Origin: Rickettsiella endosymbiont of Miltochrista miniata
GTDB taxonomy: Bacteria > Pseudomonadota > Gammaproteobacteria > Diplorickettsiales > Diplorickettsiaceae
Length of the DNA stretch: 64,000 nucleotides
NCBI RefSeq assembly: GCF_964031245.1
Contig: NZ_OZ035017.1
Span: 403,402-467,401, forward strand
Direction of reading: 5' to 3'
Below the pieces are notes generated by a model. It did not search any database and was not told the origin of the DNA. It saw only the letters and a list, made by a program, of their open reading frames with translations. Shown one piece after another: positions 1-9,757 of the stretch (position 1 is the first letter of the stretch; each line of letters opens with the position of its first letter). Position numbers and translations under genes: made by a program.

Positions 1-1
1 G

Positions 2-2866
2 TCATTACAAGAAACCAATCTAGTTTTGCAAATGGCTGATGAAAAAATAGCAACACAGCTTTATCTGTTAGCTATGCAAATTGGACGCCGGGCGACACCC
101 GATGTTGAACTGTATATTCAAGTGCAAGGATTGAAGTTTTTGTTGTCGTGTCAATATATAGATTCAGAATTAGAAGAAATTATTACTGCATTTCAGCATC
201 ACAGTTTATTGGTTGCCGATATGTTCCCTTTTTTCCAACCACTGCAATCGAATATTGAGTTTGTATCACAAGAAGATCAAACCATTTTGCTAATGCGTCA
301 GTTGTTGCATGCTCTTATTGATATGGCTGACAAAGCAAAAGAAGAGGGAAGTGAAATAAAAATAGATCACACCTATGTTCGGGTATTTTATCAAGCCTAT
401 GAAGCTTGTTTGAAAAATTGGTATCAAAAGCAGTATCAACCCGAGGTGGAAAAAGCATTTCGTTCACGGTTAATGCAGGAGCTGCTAGAAAGCAAAAAAT
501 GGGAAAACTTAGATCTTAATTATAATCTTAATGCACCATGGGCCATGAAAGAGGTCTTAGATGAAGACGGCTGGACTCAATCTCATCAAACACTGGCGCT
601 TAGTAAAAAAGCAAACATTCCTACCTATCGTACGGTACACGGACTTGAAATCAATTATAAAACCGGGAAGCTCGGATTCATTCTGGATTATTGTGAGGCC
701 AAAGAGCCCGATTTTAATCGGCTGTTAACACTATACGATTTAGATGAACTTTTTCAAAATCAGATGACTTCTGCATTTTTCAGTTTGGATCCAGTAGATC
801 CCGATATGCCTTATCATCCCTTTAATGAAATGCGTTTTGCACCTTCTACTTTATACCATTCGCAATTATTGCATACGATGTTGCTTACCGACTATGTATT
901 AAAGTTTTTAACGGTAGGTCAAGAAGTACAACGTCGAGACCCTTATGATTTTAGACCGCTAGATGAGATTACTAAGAAGCTACCTGCCTACTTAAAAAAA
1001 ATTATTGATGATTTTCACGCGAGTAATCATAAAGAAGCCGTGCATCGTTTTTGGATTGAATCGGAAGCAGTTCCCTATGCGATAGATGATAAAGAACTCA
1101 ATACCAACGGTAATGTGTTATTTGCTTTTGGCGATATAAAAATGATCGTTAAGCATCATAGGATGGTCAGAGATGTAGATGGTAATTTAGTTGATAAAGA
1201 AGGTGAGGGGGAAGGGTGGGATTGTTATGTTTTAACGCCTAAACAATTACGGGAATTGCAAACTGGAAAAAGAGTGATTGCTGATCCAGCACTACTTGTC
1301 ATTCAAGAGACGTCAGAAGTCATTTTTTGGGAAGATCAAAAAGTAGAGCAACGTTGTGTTTTGGAAGCAGACAAACATCATTTAGTACGTATAAGTAAAC
1401 GTAAGCGTGGTGAACAAGAAAAGGTTCTAATTGATGATTCTGAATCCTTGCATCAGATTTATCGTATTACGCGTAAGGCCGCATCAAAAACTGGAATGCA
1501 GCATCGTTTCTCTCCAGAATTTATTTTCGCTCAGGAATTTACGGCCCATTATAACGAGTTTGCAATATATTTCCCTGAGTTCGGTCGTTTACGTGAATTA
1601 AGCAAGGCTACCGTTTTAGTCAATATCATGGCGAGTCAGCGTGAAACGAACGAAAAAAACATGCAGAGCAATCGAAATTACTTGAAGGAAAAAATACTCT
1701 GGGGAAAAGAAGAGCATCGTTATTGGAAAGAGACGGAACAACAGTTAAAAATTCTTGTTAGAAAAAATATTATTGATAATTTTAATGAATGGCGACAAAA
1801 GCTTTCCAAAGAGAAACTTCAACAAAAACGAAAGACATTACTCAATGAATTAAAGCAAAAAATCGGTTCATTAACTTTTACTGCTAATTCACCAGAAATC
1901 AAAGAGGCTTGCCAAAAAATTCATGATAGTACGCGCTGTGATTTTATTGCTAAACAAGGTCAACGCAAATGGAATGAATCTGTTTCAAAAGAAATATGGA
2001 CGAAAATAAATCTAGAAATTCCAACTTTTATAAAACAGTTAAGCACGGATAAGCGGGATGCTTGTCTGAATCAGCTAAAAGAATTGTTTAAAACAGAACT
2101 ATCGAGACTATCGAGTTGGCAGCCAACTCAATTACTTAATAAATTTTTAGATGGAGATGATAAACCGTTAATTAAGGTACTCGTCGAATATGATGGGCAG
2201 CAAGTTGCAAAAAAAATCAAAGAAGTTTATCCAGAACATACGCTAGAAAGTTTAGATAGTGCTCTCAATAATACACTATCCAATGTTGATGCAATTGTTG
2301 AGGAAGAAACTAAAAAAGCCCTAGAACAACATAAGGAACATTTAAAAGAAAAAATTACGGAGGGGCAAAAGCTAGAAAACTCTTTTGTTGAACTGAAATT
2401 TGGTTCCAATAAATCTAATATAGATCTTAAAGAAAGCTGTTTGTGGGTACCTGCGAGTATTCGACATGAAGTAGATAGTGGCCATACACGAGCCATTTAT
2501 GGGGGGGTACGTGTCTCAGGAATTGGTAGATTTATTAATCCTAATACTGAAGCTATCCTTTCTAGACAAACGACATTTGCTGCACGTCAATTATGGCATA
2601 ATAAGCTTGTTGGGGATGCATTTAGAGACATGTTGGCTCATGGTTTGCGTCAACATGGTTTGAGCGTGAGAACTGAGGTTACCAAACCTACTGATTTAGG
2701 TCCCCGACGTATAGATATAGAGGTTTGGCGAAGCGGGGTATGTTTAGGCGGTATCGAAGTAAAATCGGGAAATCCGCCTCCTAATTCAGCCCAACAGGCA
2801 AAAGATGCATGGTTGTTACGTGAAAGTAATTACCGGGTAAATACAGTCCGTTATCCCTATCCATAG
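2..2866 (+). CDS. Large protein with PD-(D/E)XK nuclease-like C-terminus, 5' end cut by window edge
   Basis: The frame is open from base 2 with no stop, so the gene very probably begins outside the window; the first internal start-like codons are TTG at 26 and ATG at 32. The visible part is about 950 residues. The first two thirds are not recognised. Residues about 560-800 are rich in Lys, Glu and Gln and look like coiled coil. The last 90 residues contain RRIDIEVW followed by GGIEVKSG, the spacing expected of the D...ExK core of a restriction-endonuclease-fold nuclease. Two immunity-like genes follow within 13 bp, which fits a polymorphic toxin with a C-terminal nuclease tip. The nuclease assignment is an inference from this motif; the secretion route is unknown. 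Confidence 0.6.
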   Translation, partial: SLQETNLVLQMADEKIATQLYLLAMQIGRRATPDVELYIQVQGLKFLLSCQYIDSELEEIITAFQHHSLLVADMFPFFQPLQSNIEFVSQEDQTILLMRQLLHALIDMADKAKEEGSEIKIDHTYVRVFYQAYEACLKNWYQKQYQPEVEKAFRSRLMQELLESKKWENLDLNYNLNAPWAMKEVLDEDGWTQSHQTLALSKKANIPTYRTVHGLEINYKTGKLGFILDYCEAKEPDFNRLLTLYDLDELFQNQMTSAFFSLDPVDPDMPYHPFNEMRFAPSTLYHSQLLHTMLLTDYVLKFLTVGQEVQRRDPYDFRPLDEITKKLPAYLKKIIDDFHASNHKEAVHRFWIESEAVPYAIDDKELNTNGNVLFAFGDIKMIVKHHRMVRDVDGNLVDKEGEGEGWDCYVLTPKQLRELQTGKRVIADPALLVIQETSEVIFWEDQKVEQRCVLEADKHHLVRISKRKRGEQEKVLIDDSESLHQIYRITRKAASKTGMQHRFSPEFIFAQEFTAHYNEFAIYFPEFGRLRELSKATVLVNIMASQRETNEKNMQSNRNYLKEKILWGKEEHRYWKETEQQLKILVRKNIIDNFNEWRQKLSKEKLQQKRKTLLNELKQKIGSLTFTANSPEIKEACQKIHDSTRCDFIAKQGQRKWNESVSKEIWTKINLEIPTFIKQLSTDKRDACLNQLKELFKTELSRLSSWQPTQLLNKFLDGDDKPLIKVLVEYDGQQVAKKIKEVYPEHTLESLDSALNNTLSNVDAIVEEETKKALEQHKEHLKEKITEGQKLENSFVELKFGSNKSNIDLKESCLWVPASIRHEVDSGHTRAIYGGVRVSGIGRFINPNTEAILSRQTTFAARQLWHNKLVGDAFRDMLAHGLRQHGLSVRTEVTKPTDLGPRRIDIEVWRSGVCLGGIEVKSGNPPPNSAQQAKDAWLLRESNYRVNTVRYPYP

Positions 2867-2878
2867 AAGGCTAAAAAA

Positions 2879-3424
2879 ATGAACCTAGTCGATGCATATA
2901 AGCAATTACTTAAAAATATTCATCATACTCTCAAAGAACATGGATATTCTCGCAAGGCAGGCATTTTTTATAAAAAGTATAAAGATAACTGGGGCATTGT
3001 TGGCTTTCAAAAAAGCACAAGTAGTAGTAACGAGTTTGGAATAAAATTTACTATTAATCTCGGTGTTTATTCAGAAGCAGTGGCTGAACTCTTAGATCCT
3101 GCGCGTATTAAGCCAAGGCCAGCTGTCTGGGATTCTCAATGGGGACAACGTATTGGTTATTTATTACCCTACGATGATGATAAATGGTGGGTCCTTGATG
3201 ACGCAACTTCAATGGAATTTTTAGAGAAGGAAATTCAAGAATGTCTTTTACAGAAGGTTATACCTGAAATTGATAAATGTATTATCAATAATCACTTGTT
3301 AGATTTATGGGTACTGAATCAATTACCGGGAACCGGCCTTTTATATAGGCAAAGCGTTCCTTTTTCAGCAGATTATAAAAATAGACTTTCTAAACTAATA
3401 GACCAAAAAAATAATGAAAACTAA
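2879..3424 (+). CDS. DUF4304-like protein, candidate immunity protein
   Basis: A 181-residue soluble protein starting at ATG 2879 with a GAAGG ribosome site eight bases upstream. The start (an amphipathic helix, then GYSRKAGIFYKK, then a strand with NWGIVGFQKS) resembles DUF4304 proteins, which are often encoded beside polymorphic toxins. It lies 12 bp after the nuclease-like gene and overlaps the next gene by 11 bp, so the three are probably cotranscribed. No catalytic residues or membrane segments are visible. The immunity role is inferred from family resemblance and position only. Confidence 0.5.
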   Translation: MNLVDAYKQLLKNIHHTLKEHGYSRKAGIFYKKYKDNWGIVGFQKSTSSSNEFGIKFTINLGVYSEAVAELLDPARIKPRPAVWDSQWGQRIGYLLPYDDDKWWVLDDATSMEFLEKEIQECLLQKVIPEIDKCIINNHLLDLWVLNQLPGTGLLYRQSVPFSADYKNRLSKLIDQKNNEN

Positions 3425-4274
3425 TAATGAACTCTTGTTAGGCACCTGGATCCATGATTCAGGCGATGTTAAATCAATTCAACAATTTGGAAATGTAAAG
3501 CTTCATTTCACTGCAGATGGGTACCTTATATATACTATCCTAGGCAAGGAGAAAGATCAAAAGGCATATCTTACCTACCGTATTGAGAATAATGTGTTAA
3601 TAACCGATCAGCCATCTTCCCCACGGGAAGAACGAATAAATTTTCGAATTACTGAAGACGGGAAATTAGAACAAGAGTGCTCAGACGGTAGCACAGTACG
3701 CTATATTCGTACTCTGATGTCTGTTAATACCCATAAAGATGCGATATATACTATTCCTAATTTTGCTGAGTTTGTTGGGTTTTATGGTGTACATATGATT
3801 TGGTCGTTAGAAGAAGCCGAATATGTTGGCCCTTTTTTTTGTGTGCAAAAAGGGGATGAAGCCTGGTTTGAACGTTTTGAAAGTGCATTCTACGAGGATG
3901 CCGCAGCAAAAGCTAAAGATCATTATGAGGCAATATTCCTATCTAACGTCGATTATGCGCTGTTGGGCTATGATGGGTTTTTAACTCGAGATAATAAACG
4001 GAGTGAATCTCTTTTTATTCAAGCATTTGAAAGGAGAGATTCTTTGCAAGATGGATCAATCTCAATAATAATTCCGTATGCTCGAGACTATAATGCAACA
4101 AGTTTAGTCATTGGTCGAATTGAAATTTATCTACCTAGAAATTCTTCGGATGCTGATAAAAGTGGATTTTTAAATAATTTTAAAACAGGTGCTCATAATC
4201 ATACTAAAGGGTTTGAATTTTGGAATAATCACCGGGATTGCAATTCAGAATCGATATTAATTGCAGAATACTAA
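3414..4274 (+). CDS. Unrecognised protein with lipocalin-like N-terminus, possible second immunity protein
   Basis: A 286-residue soluble protein starting at ATG 3414, inside the end of the preceding gene, which suggests translational coupling. Residues 1-100 begin with LLGTWIHDSG and alternate short strands, like small lipocalin-type beta barrels. The remainder is acidic and aromatic-rich (for example FEFWNNH near the C-terminus) and is not recognised. There is no signal peptide or membrane segment. Position as the last gene of the nuclease-like toxin operon suggests an immunity or accessory function; this is inference. Confidence 0.45.
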   Translation: MKTNNELLLGTWIHDSGDVKSIQQFGNVKLHFTADGYLIYTILGKEKDQKAYLTYRIENNVLITDQPSSPREERINFRITEDGKLEQECSDGSTVRYIRTLMSVNTHKDAIYTIPNFAEFVGFYGVHMIWSLEEAEYVGPFFCVQKGDEAWFERFESAFYEDAAAKAKDHYEAIFLSNVDYALLGYDGFLTRDNKRSESLFIQAFERRDSLQDGSISIIIPYARDYNATSLVIGRIEIYLPRNSSDADKSGFLNNFKTGAHNHTKGFEFWNNHRDCNSESILIAEY

Positions 4275-4492
4275 AACGCTGTAAGTTAAATCCGATAAAC
4301 TTTATCTGCGTAGATAGTCCCAGCAAAATCTATATTTCTGTAACAATAGATAACCTACAGATTCAGGGCGAAGCCTATTTTCTTAAAAAATTATTAATTT
4401 TTTAAGATCGATTTATTAAATAATTTAAATATAAATTATCCTTGTAAAAATAAGAAAAAAATTGGAAACAACTACAATAAAAGGAGTGTTCT

Positions 4493-6088
4493 ATGCCCAA
4501 GGCTACCACTAAGACCACACATTATAATCATCAAGATAGACCAAACTCGTCCTTTGATACCGTTTTGGACAGCTTTATAGAAACAGGTCATTTTACATTA
4601 ACCAATGAAATAGTAACGATAGAGTTGCTATCCTATTTTATCCAATATTTAAATTTAAATAAGCCATCTAGGTCTTCCTCTAAACTGGATTATAAATTTT
4701 ATTTAGATAATGTTGCTTTTGACCTAGGGGTTCAAAACTTTTCTTCAGATATAAAGCCCGTTCGCATATTCATGGACGAAATCTTTAGCTTTTCACCTAA
4801 ATGGAGTGTTATTGCGTTAGATAATGTGAGTATTGTACAAGATGAAAATTATTATCCACTCAGTTCGTATTTTATACTTGCATTTCTGGCACGATTTGCA
4901 GTGTTGGAAGAAGATAAGCCAGCGAAGGTAACTATAACGAATGCTTTGATTATAACGAATGCCGAATTTCATCGATGGGCATGGATGAGATTTTTAACCA
5001 ACCCACCCAGGTTTGATAGTTTAACTTTAGAATTGTTACCTCATGAAGAGCAAGAAGAGGATTTCTTACATCTTTGTGCTGCATTACAGTACGCTCAAAT
5101 TTACGTTTTGAATTTAGGTAATACGGAGATCACTGTGAGAGGATTTCTGGCTTTAAATCAGTTATTAGATAAAAACTATTGGATTAGAAAGGTGCTATTA
5201 AAAGAGCCTAGTGATCGTGAATCACGTGCAATCGTTAAAAAGTATGCCAGAAAATTATTGTATCTCGATCAAGAACAATATTTCGAAGGACGTTGGCCTT
5301 TAGCTAAATATGATTTAAATCAATTAGTAGAAGAGGGGACAAGAACGGTAGGTCATTGGTTATTAGAAAATGCATTGGCACGAAATGACACCTTTACGGT
5401 GGGATGTTTGATAGAAGCAGGAGCTAATTTATTGGAACAGCCAGGTAACGAAAAACCCTTTTTAATTCAGATCTTTGAAAAAAACAGAGATTTTAAACTA
5501 ATAATCCTCAATCATATTATTTATCATGAGACCTTTGGAAATAAGATAAAGCAGAGCTTACAGGATTATCCAGACTCAAGAGAGCTAATGAAGAATATGG
5601 AAAGTTCTCTTATAGCCTATGCTGAAATTTTAAGACAAAGAGCCTGGGGCCTATTAGATGGTTATGAGATGCTGCTTAATCTACTTAAAACAGTGGCGCT
5701 ATTATCGCGCCCTTCTAAACAAAGAGATCAGGAGTTTATAGACATCTATTGGCGATTATTTAAGTGTCTTATTTTGTTTCATGATGCAGAAGGAAGGGTT
5801 ACTATCGAGTCGATATCCAATGCACAAAGTATGCTGAATGAAATAATGGCTATTTCAAAGAAGGCAGACTTGGGTTGGGATCATGGATCAAAACTACATC
5901 ATGGCTTACCAGATCATATAGATTTATTAATGAAAGCTATGAATTCTATTAAAGAATTGGTAGCGCAACAAGCCAATCCTCTTGATGAAAAGGATAGAGT
6001 GACAGAACAAGGGGCAGCGAATACAGACTCTGAAGAATCACAATTAAATGAACCAGGTCCTAGTACGAGATTTTATCCTAGGCGTTGA
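4493..6088 (+). CDS. Unrecognised effector-like protein with a single ankyrin-like repeat
   Basis: A 531-residue protein with a strong ribosome site (AAAAGGAG) before ATG 4493. The middle holds strand-helix stretches faintly like leucine-rich repeats (near VLNLGNTEIT). Residues about 285-330 have an ankyrin-like pattern: LLENALARNDTFTVGCLIEAGANLLE. The C-terminal 40 residues are polar, acidic and disordered. There is no signal peptide. The next gene starts 21 bp downstream on the same strand, so the two probably form an operon. The mix of weak eukaryote-like repeats resembles type IV secretion effectors of Legionellales, but no function can be assigned. Confidence 0.5.
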   Translation: MPKATTKTTHYNHQDRPNSSFDTVLDSFIETGHFTLTNEIVTIELLSYFIQYLNLNKPSRSSSKLDYKFYLDNVAFDLGVQNFSSDIKPVRIFMDEIFSFSPKWSVIALDNVSIVQDENYYPLSSYFILAFLARFAVLEEDKPAKVTITNALIITNAEFHRWAWMRFLTNPPRFDSLTLELLPHEEQEEDFLHLCAALQYAQIYVLNLGNTEITVRGFLALNQLLDKNYWIRKVLLKEPSDRESRAIVKKYARKLLYLDQEQYFEGRWPLAKYDLNQLVEEGTRTVGHWLLENALARNDTFTVGCLIEAGANLLEQPGNEKPFLIQIFEKNRDFKLIILNHIIYHETFGNKIKQSLQDYPDSRELMKNMESSLIAYAEILRQRAWGLLDGYEMLLNLLKTVALLSRPSKQRDQEFIDIYWRLFKCLILFHDAEGRVTIESISNAQSMLNEIMAISKKADLGWDHGSKLHHGLPDHIDLLMKAMNSIKELVAQQANPLDEKDRVTEQGAANTDSEESQLNEPGPSTRFYPRR

Positions 6089-6109
6089 AAAAATGGAGGA
6101 TTGCAGGGA

Positions 6110-7531
6110 ATGCTAAATAGGTTATTGGCAGACATAGGAAATGGATTAGCTAAAAAACCTTTTGAAAGAATATCTTGGTGGTGGGGTCCAAGATGGGTGG
6201 ATTTTATTAGCGTGGATCAGCCGCTCACTGTTGATAATCCTTTATGGCAGCGAGATAAAAGTAGCCTGAAGAATATACGACTATTTGGTTTATCTCCAAA
6301 TGAGTTACAAGCAGAGATTATCGACTACTGGCAACAGCCTTTCTGGAAACGTTGGCTCTTAAGTTTATTTACCTCCATTCATAGCAAGATCAAGCTATGG
6401 TCTTACTATCACCGTTGCTTGTCTTTTCGTAAAGTTTGTAAAAAAGATCGATATGGCGAACCCATAGACTTGGTATTTGAACAATACGTAGGAAAAGAAG
6501 TTATGGATAGGTTACGTAAAAGTCGAATTCAGTTTGAAAATTATATAGAAAAACGTGCTGGAAACTTAACGATAAAAAATAATTTAGGTCATTTGCGAAG
6601 TGTTTTTGCTAGAAAACATTGGCAGCTTTTCTCAAAGTTGGTGAAGAAAAAATTAAGTCAATTATCCACTGAAGTAGACAAAGATAGCCTACACAGTCAA
6701 TTAGAAAAGGAATCTGAAAGACTTAGAATGATTTTATTTTCTTATTTGTATACTTGGCATGAAAATATTTTTAATCCAGCTAGGGATAATGACGAAACCA
6801 TTAACAGTGGCACATTGGTTGATGTTTTCGCCGGAAAAGAAATTAGCTATTCCATACACTCGATAAAAGACTGGGTGAGGATGAAACAACAGGTGATACA
6901 GTCACTATTGGAAGGGCAATCACCTGAGCAATTTCTTAATATTAAAAACTTACTGGAATCTTGCTTCTCTAAATTAAAGACATTAGTCGATATGCATTTA
7001 AATAATGGTGTAAAGCTGATTGTTGCGGTGAGAAAGAGAAAATTGAGCTGTAAAGACGCGATTCGACAGACAAGAATTCTACAAACTGAGCTGGTTCATT
7101 TGCTAAAAAAAAGTATTGTGTTATTTCATCCCGATAAGTCATTTGGAAATGAAAGGCTAGGAAAGATACAGACAGAACTATTGCAACAATTTCAACAATT
7201 AGCTGAAGAATCTCAGGAGATGATGGAAAAAAAATTACAGTTATTATGGGATTATTTGCCAAAACGGACAACAAGGCAAAAAGTTCAAAAAATGGAGCAA
7301 GAAATTAATCGAAATATGCCCGAGTTGGAACAAGGAATAGAAACTAATTTTGCGCAAACTCGTATAGAGCGAGAAGAGACAAAAGCTAACGTGGATAAAT
7401 GTATTCAATCACAAGTCCGCTCAAAACTGATTCACAATCCACCTAATGACTTCATACTGGAAGAAAATAACATACAACAAAAGGATGAGCAGCGCTTCAG
7501 ACGTTTACAACGTTACACACCCGTATTTTAA
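6110..7531 (+). CDS. Unrecognised basic protein with an internal J-domain-like segment
   Basis: I place the start at ATG 6110 because GGAGGA at 6095-6100 sits nine bases upstream; the TTG at 6101 directly touches that site. The product is 473 residues, Lys/Arg- and Trp-rich at the N-terminus. Residues about 325-370 read as a helix (VHLLKKSIVLF), the tripeptide HPD followed by KSFGNE, then a second helix (TELLQQFQQLAEES). This is the helix II-HPD-helix III layout of DnaJ J domains. The rest is long amphipathic helix, probably coiled coil. It follows an effector-like gene closely. A J-like segment suggests recruitment of an Hsp70, bacterial or host; this is inference. Confidence 0.5.
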   Translation: MLNRLLADIGNGLAKKPFERISWWWGPRWVDFISVDQPLTVDNPLWQRDKSSLKNIRLFGLSPNELQAEIIDYWQQPFWKRWLLSLFTSIHSKIKLWSYYHRCLSFRKVCKKDRYGEPIDLVFEQYVGKEVMDRLRKSRIQFENYIEKRAGNLTIKNNLGHLRSVFARKHWQLFSKLVKKKLSQLSTEVDKDSLHSQLEKESERLRMILFSYLYTWHENIFNPARDNDETINSGTLVDVFAGKEISYSIHSIKDWVRMKQQVIQSLLEGQSPEQFLNIKNLLESCFSKLKTLVDMHLNNGVKLIVAVRKRKLSCKDAIRQTRILQTELVHLLKKSIVLFHPDKSFGNERLGKIQTELLQQFQQLAEESQEMMEKKLQLLWDYLPKRTTRQKVQKMEQEINRNMPELEQGIETNFAQTRIEREETKANVDKCIQSQVRSKLIHNPPNDFILEENNIQQKDEQRFRRLQRYTPVF

Positions 7532-7570
7532 TTGCTTTGATTAAGAATGAAATGATTCCTGAATTCAAGT

Positions 7571-7760
7571 AATAGGTGCAACTTTTGTACAAATAATAGA
7601 CAATTAAATTAATATAAAATTTAGTTGTTAATTAAAATAAAAAGGTTGCTAGATGAAGTATAAACAACTTGATTTCAGAAAGCGGTGTCAAATTTATGGT
7701 TTATGGAAATCTGGTCATAATCAAACGGAGATAGCAAAAGAAGTAGGTGTCCATAAATCT
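7571..7760 (+). mobile_element. IS30-family remnant (left end and transposase N-terminus)
   Basis: ATG 7653 opens a frame whose first 36 residues (YKQLDFRKRCQIYGLWKSGH then NQTEIAKEVGVHKS) are the N-terminal helix-turn-helix of IS30-type transposases. At about base 7760 the similarity stops and the sequence becomes the antisense of a GrpB gene, so over 85 percent of the transposase and the right end are gone. The stretch from about 7571 (GGTGCAACTTTTGTAC) may be the terminal repeat; that boundary is a guess. Confidence 0.7.
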
Positions 7761-7850
7761 TGCCGATCCAGTTTTATAATTGATCATCTGGACGAAGGAG
7801 CTTTTTCCACTAACATAATTTTCAATATCTTGAGGAAATATTTGTGCTAA
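7653..7850 (+). pseudogene. IS30-family transposase fragment
   Basis: Only the DNA-binding N-terminus (about 36 codons) is genuine. The other 29 codons are read through the opposite strand of the neighbouring GrpB gene. The DDE catalytic domain is absent, so this cannot be an active transposase. Confidence 0.75.
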
Positions 7851-8282
7851 TGATTGTTTTACCAGTGAATAGGCTTGGGCGTAATCATCGTGCTCAAGCA
7901 TGAAGTTTTTGAATAATAAATTGCGCTTGAGTTCAGGCGCACCTTCCTCAAATAAATGAATATTAAGTGTTCTTTTAGTTTTAGATTTCCAATAAAAACG
8001 ACGTCCAGATATTCCGTATTCTCCCATACAAACATAGCCTAGCTTTTCAAATTCATGATTTAATGAATCTACTGAACTAATGTTTTTGACAATAGGAAGT
8101 ACATCAACGATTGGCTTAGCATAAATATTGGGTATGGCTGTGCTACCTATATGATGAATTTGGATACAGTTTTCTTTTAGAATTGATTTAATTTCATTTG
8201 CAGCAACAGAAAATATATTTGCCCATTCGGGATTATATTTTGTTAGTTCGACGAGTTTAATTTTTTCGTTAGGATCAATCAT
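7701..8282 (-). CDS. GrpB family protein (nucleotidyltransferase fold), aberrant C-terminus
   Basis: I start at ATG 8282 (MIDPNEKIKLVELTKYNPEW), the usual GrpB beginning; the frame extends further upstream but that stretch lies under the divergent permease gene. GrpB/DUF1054-like hallmarks are IHHIGSTAIPN and KPIVDVLPIV, the GS...D pattern of nucleotidyltransferase-fold proteins. The normal family ending (about SGKSSFVQMINY) is reached near base 7765. The last twenty or so residues are read from the antisense of an IS30 remnant, so the native stop was lost by a rearrangement. The protein may still be functional. Its biochemical role is not established. Confidence 0.75.
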   Translation of the reverse strand: MIDPNEKIKLVELTKYNPEWANIFSVAANEIKSILKENCIQIHHIGSTAIPNIYAKPIVDVLPIVKNISSVDSLNHEFEKLGYVCMGEYGISGRRFYWKSKTKRTLNIHLFEEGAPELKRNLLFKNFMLEHDDYAQAYSLVKQSLAQIFPQDIENYVSGKSSFVQMINYKTGSARFMDTYFFCYLRLIMTRFP

Positions 8283-8358
8283 ATTTCGCTTATTATTTAA
8301 TTCTGTGTTTAGTACTATTCTAATCAAAGATAAATTTAAAACCAACAAGGTAAATACA

Positions 8359-9729
8359 ATGAAATCCAAACCCAAAAAGCTTGGTTTATTTATGCTAATT
8401 GCCCTAGTTTGTGGCAATATGATTGGCTCAGGCGTATTTTTATTACCTTCTAGCCTGGCTGCATTAGGCAGTATCAGTTTATGGTCTTGGGCAGTAACCG
8501 GATTTGGGGCACTTATTTTGGCGTTATTATTTGCTAAAATGAGTATTTTAGTACCATACAGTGGTGGGCCCTTTGCTTATGCATACGCTGCTTTCGGGGA
8601 ATTTATTGGGTTCCAAACTGCATTTAATTATTGGTTAGCATTGTGGATTGGCAATGCGGCTATTGCTGTGGCCTTTGTCGGTTATCTTCAAGTGTTTTTT
8701 CCTATACTGCAATCCTCTTTGTATAGCTGTACTACTGCTATTGCCTTAGTATGGGGGCTTACTTTCTTTAACCTATTGGGCGCACACAAAGCTGGCGTTT
8801 TACAGTTAATCACTACCATTTTAAAGCTAGTGCCTCTATTAATTGTTGGGTTATTTGGCTGGTTTTATTTCCATCCTTCTTATCTCACAGACTATAAAAA
8901 TCTAACCGAGCACTCAAATTTCTCAGTTATTTCAAGCGGGGCACTATTAACATTATGGGCATTTATCGGTTTAGAGTCAGCTACAGTCCCTGCTGGTGAA
9001 GTAGAAAATCCAAAAAGAAATATCCCTTTGGCAACTATCGTTGGCGTACTGCTAACAATCTTCATTTATATATCTTGCTCAATTGCTATTATGGGTATGA
9101 TTAAAGCCAGTACATTACAATATTCAACCTCACCTTTTGCTGATGCTGCACAAATTCTCTTTGGTCCTTTAGGTAAGTCCTTGGTCGCCATTGGAGCCAT
9201 CATTGCTTGCTTTGGAACATTGAATGGATGGATTTTGTTACAGGGACAAATTACTAAAGCAGCCGCTGATAGAGGACAATTCCCAGCTATTTTTGGCAAG
9301 ATCAATCGTTTTAATAGTAACCATTGGGGTCAAATATTTACGTCAACATTAATTTCTGTATTATTACTAATGACTGCGAATAAAGGACTTATTAATCAAT
9401 TCAATTTTACTATTTTGTTAGCATCCATATTATCCGCTGTACCTTATTTATACACTGCCCTAGCTACTATTATTACCATAAAACGCTCAAAAATAATGGT
9501 TAAAAACAGTAGTTTATATATAACCATTGCTCCCTTGGGTGCGCTCTACACGATATGGGCAATATTTAGCGCAGGCCAAGAAATTGTTTATTATTTAATG
9601 CTCTTACTAACGGCTAGTCCTTTACTTTATACGTGGTCTAAATCAGTAAAAAAACTAGATGCTAAAACTAAAAATTCAGTAAATTTAACAATAAACTCTA
9701 CTGAATTTAGTGTTATAGAGGAGTTTTAA
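8359..9729 (+). CDS. APC-family amino acid permease/antiporter
   Basis: I start at ATG 8359 with AAGG eight bases upstream, giving 456 residues and about twelve hydrophobic segments. The first segment carries GNMIGSGVFLLPSSLA, the signature of the basic amino acid/polyamine antiporter group (AdiC, ArcD, PotE, CadB). The second half has ALWAFIGLESATVPAGEVENPKRNIPLAT, also typical. It would exchange or import amino acids or amines across the inner membrane. Substrate cannot be read from sequence. It is divergent from the GrpB gene with a 76-bp gap. Confidence 0.85.
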   Translation: MKSKPKKLGLFMLIALVCGNMIGSGVFLLPSSLAALGSISLWSWAVTGFGALILALLFAKMSILVPYSGGPFAYAYAAFGEFIGFQTAFNYWLALWIGNAAIAVAFVGYLQVFFPILQSSLYSCTTAIALVWGLTFFNLLGAHKAGVLQLITTILKLVPLLIVGLFGWFYFHPSYLTDYKNLTEHSNFSVISSGALLTLWAFIGLESATVPAGEVENPKRNIPLATIVGVLLTIFIYISCSIAIMGMIKASTLQYSTSPFADAAQILFGPLGKSLVAIGAIIACFGTLNGWILLQGQITKAAADRGQFPAIFGKINRFNSNHWGQIFTSTLISVLLLMTANKGLINQFNFTILLASILSAVPYLYTALATIITIKRSKIMVKNSSLYITIAPLGALYTIWAIFSAGQEIVYYLMLLLTASPLLYTWSKSVKKLDAKTKNSVNLTINSTEFSVIEEF

Positions 9730-9757
9730 GGTTAGCAGTGAAAAAATATTTTTAAAA

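Noticed and set aside
2227-2496. Antisense Ser/Cys/Leu-rich frame in the nuclease-like gene
   Set aside because: Composition is that of a shadow frame and the sense strand is a clear coding region.
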